Shown in pieces: positions 1-11,317 of a stretch of DNA of 64,000 nt. The translations under genes were made by a program, and so were the position numbers. The DNA lies in assembly GCA_004802705.1 (NCBI GenBank), contig SGPL01000088.1:1-64000 (forward strand), read 5' to 3'. This DNA is from Bondarzewia mesenterica. Taxonomy: Eukaryota > Basidiomycota > Agaricomycetes > Russulales > Bondarzewiaceae. Numbering within the stretch: the stretch's first letter is position 1; each line of letters opens with the position of its first letter. The notes beneath the pieces are model-generated. The model had not been told where the DNA came from, did not search any database, and was given only the letters and a program-made list of their open reading frames with translations.

Positions 1-1813
1 GGCCACCTTACGACCCACTTCTTCCGCCCGGGGGGGAGGACAATCTCACGCTCGCGGATATCCCACAGCTGGTCGAGGCTGCACAGGCGATCGAACAACA
101 TCGGTCGTTACCGGGTCAGAATTCGATACCGTATATTGCAGAGCTCACGCCCCTTGAGCTCACGATCGTCAAGCATTGCGCCGTCCTCGTCCTTGCGCGA
201 TCACCTCTACGCGACCAGTTTGATCTCGACGAGATTTTGGAGATGGTGGAGTTGAAGAAGCAGGGGTTCTGGAACAAGCTGTTCAAGGGGAATGATAAGA
301 AGAACGTGAAGAAGAAAGGTGCGTCTGTCTTTGTCGTGTTGAGGATATTTTGGAAGGTCTGAATTTGCCTTGAAAAGGTGTCTTTGGCGTTCCTCTTGAG
401 CTGCTTGCCGAAAGGGAGGGTGCCGATTCGATGCATGGTGCGTCACGGGCTACATTGAAGGTGCCCAGCTTCATCGACGACGTTGTTTCTGCGATGCGGC
501 AAATGGGTGAGTTCACATTCATCTCATCCTCAACGTTACCGATATTGATTTCCTATGCATAGATATGTCTGTCGAGGGTATTTTTAGGAAGAATGGGAAC
601 ATCCGGCGGCTTAAGGATCTGACCGAGGCCATTGATCGAGATCCTTCATCAGTGGATCTAACACAGGATAATCCGGTGCAGCTTGCGGCTTTGCTAAAGA
701 AGTTCCTCCGCGACCTGCCAGATCCATTGATGACGTTCAAGCTGCATCGGATATTCATTGCGTCGCAGGGTGCGTCATTGGGCTTTCCACAATTTGGATC
801 GATCGTTGAGATGCTGATTGCTGCCACGTTTGATGCAGGACTCCCGAATGATGCCGATCGTCAGCGATTGCTCCATATGATCTCGCTCATCCTGCCCAAG
901 AGTCACCGGGACACCATGGAAGTGCTTTTCGTCTTCCTCAAGTGGGTGGCGTCGTTCGCGCACATGGACGAGCGGACGGGAAGCAAGATGGACCTGCCAA
1001 ACCTCGCGACGGTGATATGTCCGAGTATCCTCTACTCGCAGGGTAGCAACGCTGTGCGGGACGACAGTTTCGGCGCGATTCGGGTTATCACGGCGCTGCT
1101 GGAGAACCAGGACGAGTATTACACCGTGCCGGAGGAGTTCCTCGCTATCTTGCACGACCAGGAGTACTTTGCGCACAGCATGGACCTCCCGAGCAAGGAG
1201 TTCATGAAGAAGTGTGACACGTACATGCGGCTCAAGGCCAGCGGAAGGACACCTCCCGCCCCGGCTATGTCCCCAGTGGGCAATACATCTCCATTCCAGT
1301 CGAATAATTCATACCTGCCGCGGCCGATCGACGGTTTGGAGTCACGGTGAGCTTCGTCATTTTCTTCGCTTTGTTGTGCGCGCTCATTGATTTGTGCAAA
1401 GACTGGGTCCCTCACTGTCGCGGAGCCCCCCCGAACGCCCGACGTTATCTTCCTCCCAACCAGACATCCTCCTCCGCAACGGCTATTCGTCGAACGCACG
1501 CCAGCAATCGCCCCAGCCGACTCTATCACATTCTCCTGTCTCCTTTTCTGCAGCCGGCCAGATTCCTGCTTCGCTCTCCCAGGGTGTCGCTATGATGCAG
1601 CAGCAACAGCAGCTACAACAGCCGCAGCCGCAGCTGCCTCAGCAGCAGCAATTAGATGTGGAATGGGCGAATGCACAGCGACCACCGCAACCACCAATGG
1701 TGGCGTCGAATTCACGGCCAATGTCGGCGTCGTTCCCGCGCACGAGTGGCGAGCACAGTTTCACGCCGCCGAATGGACACACGACGCCGGTTCAGCTGCG
1801 GCAACGCACATGA
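1..1813 (+). CDS. Rho GTPase-activating protein, 5'-truncated by the window edge
   Basis: The reading frame is open from base 3. Exons are <3..318, 378..506, 563..1346 and 1402..1813, about 546 residues, with no start visible. The RhoGAP domain occupies roughly residues 105-300. It contains EGIFRKNG, whose Arg is the catalytic finger that stimulates GTP hydrolysis by Rho proteins. It also has LLKKFLRDLPDPL and the conserved PNLATVICPSIL. The domain is preceded by a stretch ending KKKGVFGVPLE, the usual entry to this fold. The last exon encodes a Ser/Pro/Gln-rich tail with a run of Gln residues, probably disordered. In fungi such proteins restrain Rho1/Cdc42 signalling at growth sites. Which GTPase is the substrate cannot be told from the sequence. 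Confidence 0.9.
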
Positions 1814-2889
1814 TGCAATGCCGTGCGCAGTGCTTCCTCTTGAAGAGATGCGGACGGCGAGGGCAAAGCTGTTCTCGTAGTATCGATCTGGTTTCATGTC
1901 GTCTCCGCCGTCGCTCGCTCGCTTTCAGACTTCTTGTTGTCCACCCTCCACTCTCCCTGTCTCCCCTCTGCTGTCCGGCTTCGCCCTTGGCCTCCCCTCT
2001 CCCTCTCTTGACAGTCTATCCGCCCCCGCCGTGGCTGCGTCGCCCGGGATGATTTCGTGATTTCATCGCATTATCTGTAGTCCACCATACGTTTTCCCGC
2101 CTGTCGTGTTTCTTCTTCTTTCTTCCTCCTTCTTTTTCTCGTCCTCTATTCCCCCCTTTTTTGTTTTCTCTTTCCTTTCTTTCTTTTTGACATACAGTAA
2201 GTAACATTATGAACACGGACAAGAAACGCGGCAATATCCATGATACCCTCACACATCGCCCGCCTATCGATGGCTGCAGTTGTGAATGAAGCGAGCTTTC
2301 TGGTTGGTCGTGGCGCTGCATACCGCGACTGTGCACGTCCAAAAAATGTGGACAAGTGGGACACGTATGTTTCAGGAAAAATACCCAGCTAGTATCTGAA
2401 TAGCACACTTGATCTGGTTGATTTTATCGTGAGAACTGAGTGTAGATGTGCGTGCGTGCAGTCTGGGAATTCGAATAGCAGAACAGTGACTATATTCATT
2501 GGTTATCATTTCATTGGTTATCATGATGTTATTTTTTTTTTGTGGCGAAGAGCGCTCGTCGTGCGCCGGGTACGTGGGCTAAGCTGGTTCCGACTGGCAG
2601 GGGCGCTTTCCCACTCGAACTCTTCCGACCGTCGAGTCTTCGTACTACCACTATCCGCCCTCAGCTTAATCGCGTTTTATCTTGTGCACTTTTCTCAAGT
2701 TCAACACATCAGTTCAACCTGGTATTTGATAGGCTCATTCACCTGTGCCTCAAAGAGCGACAGATGCCAAAACACATTGAGTAAACATGTACACCTCGCT
2801 GGAGAAAAAACTCACATGACAGCAGAACAAAGGGTAGTATAGTGCAGAAATATGCATCGTCTTTTGCTTAGGCCCTGGCGATGCGACTG
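1814..2889. other. Intergenic, no gene recognised
   Basis: Pyrimidine-rich sequence around 2090-2190 follows the RhoGAP stop and may belong to its 3' untranslated region. The remaining open frames are short and show no coding character. Confidence 0.5.
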
Positions 2890-4101
2890 AGCCCAGCACG
2901 CTCATGGCAAACGGCACCACTCACGTCTTGACCATGGGTGCGACGCCCGTCGCATCTATCATCCACACTCGGCTCCCGGTTTCGGGCAGGCCTACATCCG
3001 CCACGATCTCAAACATCTATGATCTAGCGACTTCGTCGACGCAATACTGTCTACAGGCGTTAAGGTTGCTTTGCCCGCCGGCCATTCAAAGCTGCGACGG
3101 CAGCATTCGGATTTCTGGTCGCGAGGCGTGGAATGGGGTTGAGGGAGGCTTCGAGGAGGGTGGTCAGGGCACGACCGGCGGTGTTGCGAATAGAGTGTTC
3201 TTGAGCAGCTGAGGTAGGTGGAAAGGGGGGTGAGGATGGGGTTGTGGTAGAGGCGTTGCCGGTTGCAAGAGACAAGAGGTCGGCATAGTTGTTCGAAGGT
3301 GGAAAGCACTGACTTTGGCGATTAGATCTTGGGGTTCTGCGTACACATGCTAAGGTGAGGGCTTTGATTCACCAATTCTTTCCGGCAGTGCCTCGTCGCA
3401 CCTCATTAGAACTGACGATTCAACATCAAAGATGCCGGATTCCATCCCTTCGCGATATCATACGCGTTCAGCTGGGCGACGCGAGTGAGATAGATGGCGA
3501 TTGAACTGCACTGGTGCGTGCGTTGGTTGGCATGTTCATCAACTGGCCTGATCTCCTCATGTTCCCATCTCATCTCAGCCGCTTCTCGTTCAGTCAAACC
3601 CGTCCCGTTATTCACTGCGCACGTACAGGGGATAACATATGCGGTTTCGCGCGTGTCCAGGATATCCTCCAGATGTATGCACTGATTGTCTTGCTTATCT
3701 TCATCCGATTCTTCTGGAATATATGCGGCAGGCATCGTGATCCCATGCTCATTCGTCTTCGCTCGAGACGACGCTCCAAACTGATCAGGCATGTTCAAGG
3801 AGACTAGCATGCAGAACTTATTTTCAGCGAAGTCACCGTCAATGCGTGCGCGTATGCGGCCTTGAAACTTTTTCAGAACATAGCTAACCTCGTTCTCTAC
3901 GCAATTTGCAGGCTAGCCGATGCGATGTATATCCATAGCGGTGCGTACAAGCGTGGTAGGAATCTTGTATAGACGACTCGCAACGTTCGGTACACCAGAG
4001 ATATGATGTGACAGCAGTGCAAGCTCTCCACCTGCGTCACCTGCCGCCAACGGGTCTTTGCGGTCGCAGACGCAGTTGATTAGTCTTGTTTTTCTCATCA
4101 C
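2890..4101 (-). pseudogene. Unidentified minus-strand coding relic
   Basis: Several minus-strand segments look coding but do not form one clean frame. 3406..3810 encodes an acidic, then Trp/His-containing stretch with RWEHEEIRPVDEHA and AYDIAKGWNP. 3913..4101 encodes HHISGVPNVASRLYKIPTTL. 3060..3275 gives a Ser/Thr/Pro-rich piece ending LATRNPNAAVAALNG. About 2900..3015 gives FEIVADVGLPETGSRVW up to a stop. Segments are separated by stops and frame changes that no obvious GT-AG introns remove. I do not recognise the family. It could be an old gene in decay or a fast-evolving gene whose introns I cannot place. Neighbouring relics make decay more likely. Confidence 0.35.
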
Positions 4102-4954
4102 TTCAAATTGTCAAAATGGAACAGCTTGATAGTCGCTGCATCGCACACTGCACCATCTAGCGGTTTTTCAAGATGCTTCCCGTGCCCGTCTTGACTCGCA
4201 TTCGGTGTTTGCCATGCAAGGTGGTCGGAATCGTACTTCATCTCTCAGTTGCCATTGGCATTTATCTATCGCATCGATAGTTTTTGACTCGGTACGCGAC
4301 CATCTTTGTTCGGAACTTCCATTTCAATTGAAGTCCGCTAGCGCTCACTATCAGCTCGCACGAGCTGGAGCGCGCGCAGAAGCGGCGCCTCCTTCGATGG
4401 ACGATGTCACTTACTGGAACTCACTGCTCGACTCACTCTAGAAGCTCATTCTTCGAGGCCCTATCATTTGGGGCATGTTTCGACATCGCTACTTAGTACC
4501 TGGACTGATCCCGCTGTCATCTGATCAGCTTTGAGATGGTAGAACTCAACGACGAACGATGCCGACTAGACCAATAAGTAATACAATTGGAGGTTCACGT
4601 CGCAAGAGCATGTATCTTTGTATGATGTTGGAATCACGATTGTGTTCTCGCAGACAGGGTGATCTCTCTCCATGGCATTTGCAACCAGCGGCATGAATAC
4701 ACAGTGCATGACCTCGTTATCCTGTTCGTCCGTGTCGACGGTATCTCAAAAGCCGGTCTTCTCGTGTCTCGAGGGATCTCCTACCGTGGAGACGCAGAGC
4801 ATGCCAGAGCAAGTTTTGATGGATATGCTGGGCAATTCGTATCACTGTGACTCAGTTGCTCTGATCAACCTCGGACCTCATGGGTCTCGCAGCGATGGAG
4901 GTGGTGCAGTCGGCATCATGGATACCAGCATGATGCAGTGTGCGTGTCCTGCAC

Positions 4955-4960
4955 TATAAA
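4955..4960 (+). promoter_or_regulatory. Probable TATA box
   Basis: TATAAA lies 94 bp upstream of the start codon of the AT-rich membrane protein gene, followed by a C/T-rich stretch common in fungal core promoters. The rest of 4102-5053 holds no gene I can support. Confidence 0.5.
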
Positions 4961-5053
4961 GTCTCGCTGGGCAAGCCAACACCGCTCCATTACCTTGCCC
5001 TCATCGCGCACTTGCTTCCTTCCTCTACCACAATCCATTACATCAGATCAGCT

Positions 5054-6517
5054 ATGAACACAACAGTCACGGAACCTCCGGAGGTCATACAGCATGTTGG
5101 TATTGCTTTGAGAACCAATGTCATCATAGCCTTGACCACAACTTTATTCTATGGTGGGTAATTCACTTGCATCACAGTGTACTCAACTTATTATAATGCA
5201 GGCTTCTTTTGCATCCTGATATGCTATTCATCATACCTGCTTCTGTAAGTCTCATCCCATCAGCACCCTAAAGTTGTTGATCCAATAATTTTAAAAAGCC
5301 AAAAGGGATTAAAGTCCCGGGCCAATCTGATACTATTGGCTGTCACACTCATCATGTTTGCATCATCCACATGCTGGTGGGGATTGGAATTGGCTGTCAT
5401 CATTAAGCAAATTCAAGATATTCTCATTCTCAACCCTGATCATACATTGGAGAGCAAGTTTTCAACTGCAAATCACTTTACCAGTCTTATGGATGCAGGA
5501 CAGCAATCATTGGGAGTAATTATTGTAAGTAGTTTGAATTGTAGTTCAAAGTAAAAGTGCTAATAATATTTTTAGTATTTGCTCAGTGATGTCATTGTTG
5601 TTTGGAGGGCATGGGTTCTATATCCCAATAATAGAAAGCCTATAATTGCCACAGTTAGTTTATTGATATGTGCTACCAGTGAGTACATTTTTTAATTTAT
5701 ATATGCAGTGACCTTCTTTTTAATGCTTTTATATAGTTTTAGGTTTTATATCTACAGGTTTTATTATTAAATCACTCTTTATAAACCTTGATTCAATTAA
5801 TTATATAATGACTGAATGGACTTACATATCAACATATATACTAGAATTGATGGTCAACATTATGGCTACATCTTTGATTGGATATAAAGCATGGTATGAA
5901 TAATTTTTTTTAAAGATTCTATATAATAATTTTTAATTATATTAACATTAGGAAACATCATCAAGAGATAAAAAATAACTTGGGTCCTCGCAAGAAGACC
6001 CAAGTTGAAAAGATTTTGGCTCTTCTTGTTGAATCAGGAATTCTATATTGCTTTATTTGGGTTAGTTAATAATTTTAATTTTTAATATTCTATTGACAAC
6101 TGACTTTATAGATAGTTAATATTATGATGAGTTTTAAATCATCAACTAGTAATATTGACACACTATCTGGAATCTGTATCCAAATTGCTGTAAGCTCATT
6201 TAATACTATTTCTCTCATGCACTTGAATTGAGATATTATATTAGGGCATATATCCCACAATAATTGTGATATTGGTCAGCCATCAGAACACAGTTTGGGA
6301 GATGTCAGATATCTCCATCACAGCTGATCACAATGGCCAAAGTCTGAGCATGCCTCAATTTGCTACTGCTGCTGAGTCTAGACACTCCATTACAACAGAA
6401 GGGCAGGTGCAATCTAGGGTTAGTGCTATACAAATGCACTCTTATCACAGTGTGGGTGGGATTGCAGAGGTTGCAAGAGTGGAAGAGGGATTGAAGGATG
6501 AAGGGGCACTTGTTTGA
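5054..6517 (+). CDS. Seven-helix membrane protein of unknown function, AT-rich
   Basis: Eight exons (5054..5153, 5202..5244, 5299..5524, 5576..5678, 5737..5893, 5952..6060, 6112..6189, 6245..6517) join without a break into 362 residues. All introns are GT-AG, about 48-58 nt. The product has about seven hydrophobic segments. A conserved-looking DVIVVWRAWVLYPNNRKP follows the third helix, as in large basidiomycete families of uncharacterised seven-helix proteins. The tail of about 90 residues is hydrophilic, Ser/His-rich and probably cytosolic. Introns and exons are much more A/T-rich than the flanking DNA. The start is the first ATG after a TATAAA. Receptor-like topology is an inference; no ligand or partner is known. 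Confidence 0.8.
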
Positions 6518-6729
6518 TTGCTTGTGGAATCTCACATTCTCATGATGTTGGCAGGTCTACATCAAAAACACTCTCTTATTGTCATTCCTCTGTCATATTT
6601 CTTGATACCGGTCATTTGTTACATATTTTCTTGTATTTATGGGTTTCTCGCTGTTGTCTCGGTTTACCTTTTTGAATCGTATGTCATCTTGTTCGAACTT
6701 TCGCAAAACAGAATGCGGTAGCACGATCA
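6518..6729. other. 3' flank of the AT-rich gene
   Basis: T-rich sequence between convergent coding features, with no gene seen. It probably contains the 3' untranslated region of the upstream gene. Confidence 0.4.
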
Positions 6730-7850
6730 CTCGTTGAAGTCTCTCTGGCCAAAAACAAGGCATCTTTGTTGCTGACCACCATGAACGGCCGCCATTGCCC
6801 TCGAATGACTCTCGCGACGATGCAGCGACAGTGGGGAGGTGCGCGGAGCCAAGTTGTCCGTTCATGCACATGCTCTTCGCGAATCGCCAATGCGGAAGCC
6901 TGTGTAAGAGGCAGGATATCAAGGTAAGCGCGTGATGCCGAAGGGTCATCAGAGAGGATCGTTACAATGCACGTCGATGTCGATGCCATGCGAGACATAG
7001 AAAGAAGCCCTATCACAACTTTGTCGCAGCGAATATGACGAAGAGATTGTTAGCATCATATTTTTGCCATCGGCAACTAAATGGGAACTAACACCATGAT
7101 CACCTCGAGCGGGCGGAACTCTGGGCGTCGCGCGTTTTAGAGGTAGCCGCCGAGATGGTAGATGAGCGTGTCGCTGTAGCTGAGGGATGTGAGAGCCTGC
7201 TCGGTCGGGCCCTTGCTGCGCCGGTAGAGAGCGTAGGCGTGCGCATCAGCTATATCGGCATGTGCACGGAAATGCGGGTAAGTGGAGTGACCGAGGGGGG
7301 AGATGGGAGAATGAACGCACAGAGAGGTAGATGAGGTGCAGTTTCGCGTTGTCTGCACATGCGGCTTTGCTGCACTGACTACGTACCTGTTATAATAATG
7401 TGAGACGCCAAGCATGATCAAAAACAAAACAAAAACAAAACACGTTCTCGAGCCCATTCAATGAAGTCGGCTCACGCTCTGTCAACATTCTCGAACATTT
7501 CTTTTGAACCGGCAGACAGACTTGAGCGACTCAGTGCCCGTCCTGCGACCCAACGAACAAAAATCAACACTTACCTACAACCAGCATACAAGATGAGCGC
7601 ACGTCCCGAACACAACTCCCATCCGCCGTCCGTCAATGCAGCCTGCTCGATCTTCTCAAAGTCGACCACCCTTTTATTAAGCTTGCCCTCAGCGCCGCTC
7701 GGCAACTGCTCAGCGCTCAGGGGGCGTGACGCACTGCCCAGCCTCGCTGATAGGTATAAATTGTGGTGAGGCGAGCAGCTCGCACAGGAGTTGCTTTCCG
7801 GTCGTGCCTGTTGCGCCTTTGAGGAGTGCGGATTGGCCTGATGCGCGGTG
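6730..7850 (-). pseudogene. FMP52 / TIP30 (HTATIP2)-like NAD(P)-binding protein, decayed
   Basis: Read on the minus strand, the piece near 7840-7760 encodes ALLKGATGTTGKQLLCELL, the Rossmann-type GATGxxG loop of short-chain-dehydrogenase-like FMP52/TIP30 proteins. Then come RVVDFEKIEQA, AGSKEMFENVDRA, YVVSAAK and ALYRRSKGPTEQALTSL, where YxxSK-like sequence marks the active-site helix. NARRPEF and GQLGSAHLP follow near the C-terminus. All segments are in the family's order, but in three frames. There are frameshifts near 7712 and 7617, an in-frame TAA at 7137..7139, and another shift near 6790. Two canonical introns remain (near 7565-7530 and 7472-7387). The family binds NAD(P) and in yeast is mitochondrial. 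This copy cannot make a full product. Confidence 0.75.
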
Positions 7851-9096
7851 GTGGGAAATGTCGTTATAAATCTGCTGAGGGACTAGGAACGTGAGGACTC
7901 TCTGTCGTACCTGCTATTGAAGAATTGGTGGACGTTAGATAACGTACAGGCAGGATGAGGATTATTGTCGGTGCAGACGGCGTGTCCTGCTGAGCAAGCG
8001 AAACTTTTGTGGGAGTGTTTGAGGGCGGCCTGACTGACCATGTCGACGTTGCCTCGTCGGCCGTGGGGCGGATATTTATTTACTCGCTCGACAATGTGCA
8101 ATGTGTTCTATTCACATGCTGTTCACTTTGATCAGCGATATAGGCCCTAATTGTCCACGGACTCACTGGTCGATCATCCAGGCTGCAAGGCCACAAACCT
8201 GGTCGTTGAATATCTTGATCCTTCAAGTTGTACTCTGAGTTTCCGAAAGTTACTGTACGACAAGATGGTGAGTGGAAAGATTATTGACACACGCTGTAGC
8301 TTTGAGGTCTACCAAGGTCCCTCTGAGATCGATTGACTATGCGTAGACTGCAATGTCGCCGTAAGATATAATTGTATACATAAAGACATCGTACACATCC
8401 TCCTCGATCCAGCAACATACGCATCGTAACACGTTCCGGGGCACGCGCAAATGAATCATGATAAAGGATGAGGACTCACGACGACAATCGCCTTGAGCGA
8501 TAGTCCGGGATATTCATCCAGTCTGGGAGCGGCCATGACAGGCTTGTCGGAGCCAGATGTAACGACAGGTCGACTCGCAGGGGATGAGCATCATCCAGAT
8601 GGAGTAAAATATGATGGCAAATAAGTGTCGGAAGAGCAACGAAGGGTGCTCTGCAGTTCGGTTCGTGAATGGGTAAGTCCAGTTGCTAACTGTCAGAAAC
8701 GAAAATTGTCGAACCCAGAGAGCAGAGATACGGGGCCAGCGATACGGTCTAGTACGGTCTCCGCCACGCTCGAAATACTTGAAACACCGGTCCTGCGCAC
8801 GGCCAGGTACTCATCTACCAATTCCTAAAGTTCAAAAACAGGAGCGCAAGGTAGACCTGTGGAAGGTTCACGCAGGTTCACGCACCGTGTCTCCTTCCAA
8901 TCCTTCTGCAGGCGACTCCCACGCTTGACGGCACATCCAAGCTCCGTTGTTAGCTCTCCAGCTGGCTCACAGCAAACAGCACGATCGACGACAGCACCCC
9001 CGAGTGATGGTTCTTACCTGGTTCTTACAGTCTGACTCTACAATCTGACCCACCCTTAACCTTAACTGTAATGGCGTTCGCTCTGAGGACGATATC
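7851..9096. other. Gene-poor stretch, no gene recognised
   Basis: Short open frames only. The minus-strand frame 7883..8101 has some coding flavour but no recognisable motif. No intact gene, repeat array or RNA gene was seen. The missing 5' end of the beta-mannosidase relic would be expected here but is not recognisable. Confidence 0.4.
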
Positions 9097-11317
9097 ATGC
9101 TCACGATGCCCATGGGGTTCAGGACGATCCGGCTGGCACAAACGCGCTATCCCGATGAAGAGGTCGCGGTGCGCATACACAGAACGATTGTCTTCTGTCT
9201 GAGGTCTGCAAAGGAAACTACGGTACTAAAGCCATCGACGCGACCTATTTCAGCTCCGCGTGCGGGGTGGTGGAGTATACCAGCCGTCGAGCACGTCCGC
9301 GGCCTCGGCGGCGAACTATCTGCCGCACACGGCAGACACGTACTCATTCTGCGCGGTGTGCGATAAGTTGGGCATCCTCGCGTGGACCGAGTTCATCTTC
9401 TCCCGACTCGCTGTTTGCGCTCGATGATAGGTTATTGAGATCGGTCGACACGGAGGTGCGGCAGAACGTGCGCAGCATCAACAGACACCCGACCAACGCG
9501 CAGTGGGCGGGTGGGAACGAGGTTGAAGGCATCGTGCAAGGAGTGAACGTTTCTGCACTGAATGGGAGGCTTTACTTGGATGAGGTTGGGTTCCGTCCTA
9601 TTCGACGTCGAATGGGAACTGATTGTTCTGTTTGGTTGCGCAGTTTGTGATGCTGTTCCAGGAATTTTTGCATGATACTATCATGTACGAAGAGACAAAC
9701 TCGGTGAGTTTGGGTTGTGATGTCGTAGTGTTGTCCCTGTTGACGATGGCGATATCCGCATACGTGATAGGTACCGTACACGGATTGCTCCACAACGCAC
9801 GGTGTATTGAGTATCGATCCCTTGGTATTGAGGTTCGCAAATGGGACTCCTGGCGAGATTTAGTGACCGCAATAGTGGTAAGTATATCGGCTAGCCAATA
9901 TGTTGTCGATTGGTGACTTGATCAACGGAGCAATACGACTATGATGGCTCTCAGGCCTTCAATTACAGCACCTTCCCTGTCTCTCGGTAAGGGTTAATTC
10001 TCATCCTGAAGGCTGAAAATATATAACATGTCTATTGAACTATAGATTTCTTAACGAGTTCGGGTAAGTAATTTTGAGCACATGTATTCGAGAAATGGTG
10101 ATTATTTACGACCATGATGGCCATTAGCTTCCATTCCCAACCATTGTTCTATAGTTTGGAAGAAGTTCTGACGTCGCCAGGGGATTTTTCGTTCAACTCG
10201 ATGGTGGTTATGTCTCGCGATCACCATCCACCAGCCGGAAGCCTCGCCTTTTCAAACCCCAACGCCCCCCAAGGACAAGGCAGATGACAACGGCCATCGA
10301 GCTTTGGCTGCCTACCTAACACTGCGGACTCAACCCAGACCTTCGTGCAATGGTGCTGGAGCACGCAGATTTTCCAGGCCATGACGATGAGCTCGCAGAT
10401 CGCGTGGTCCCGCCGCGGCGCGAGACAGGGCGAGAACAACCTTGATGCGCTCGTGTGGCAGCTGAACGACATCTGGCAGGGCGCGAGCTGGACCAGCGTG
10501 GAGCACTCCCACCGGTGGAAGGTGCTGCAACATGCGATGAGCAGCGTGTACCAACCCGTGGTCGTCAATGCGTTTTGGATGCCGACGAACGAGAGCTTGG
10601 AGATTACTCTTATCTCGGATAGGTGGGACGCGGTGCGTGGTGCAATGCAGTGGACGTGTTTTGACTGGGAGTGCCGTACGTTGAGCACGACTCGGAAGTC
10701 ATTCGTGGTGCCAAGTCTGAACAATTTGGTGCTGTTCCAGGCTCAGGACCTAATGGATATTTTGCCGTCAGAGAAGAGCACAGAGGACGTTTGGCTGTGG
10801 ATGAACGCGACCGCAGAAGTAGACGGTCGAACGGTGATGAATGAACAATTCGTACGCGCGCCTTTTTTTTTGTGAGATTATTGTTGGAAGTGCCCAGTGG
10901 CTGATGTGTGTGATGCCAGTTCACGCCGACGTCGCTGGCGAAAGCGAATCTCGTCGACCACCGAATCAAGATCACGCATCGCGGGAATCTGGCGTTCACA
11001 CTCTCGGCCAAGGGTGGTGTTCCTGCGTGGGCATGGATGGACCACCCGTCCGGCACTGGGATATTTTGTTGACGACGTGACGGGCGTCCCGACGAACGGG
11101 TTTTACCTCGTACCCGGAATGGATAGGAAAGGTGCGTTTTCTCGTTATCGTCGGCATCTCGGGATCACTGACCGATGGATTGTTCTGGGATCCGTTCGTG
11201 CTTCCAATGCGGATGACGGCAGTATCATTTCTGTTGAACCCTGCGCTGTCGAAAAATCAGTCGCTGAGCCCGGACAGGTTCGTGGTCAAGTCGTTGTGGA
11301 ACAATACGCACGTTTAG
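9097..11317 (+). pseudogene. Secreted beta-mannosidase (glycoside hydrolase family 2), decayed and 5'-truncated
   Basis: Homology begins near 9109 with GFRTIRLAQTRYPDEEVA, from the end of the beta-sandwich part. It continues through the catalytic barrel: GGGVYQPS, LGILAWTEFIF, NRHPTNAQWAGGNEVEG, whose NE is the acid/base pair of clan GH-A, then SRFLNEFGFHS and DALVWQLNDIWQG. It ends with a C-terminal domain closing KSLWNNTHV before a stop. Expected introns are still visible. The frame is broken by an extra C near 9402-9404, a TAG at 9861..9863, lost bases near 10280 and 10316, and an apparent Trp-to-Arg change in the GGG motif. The N-terminal third, including any signal peptide, is missing. 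Intact relatives cleave terminal beta-mannose during plant polysaccharide degradation. Confidence 0.85.
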
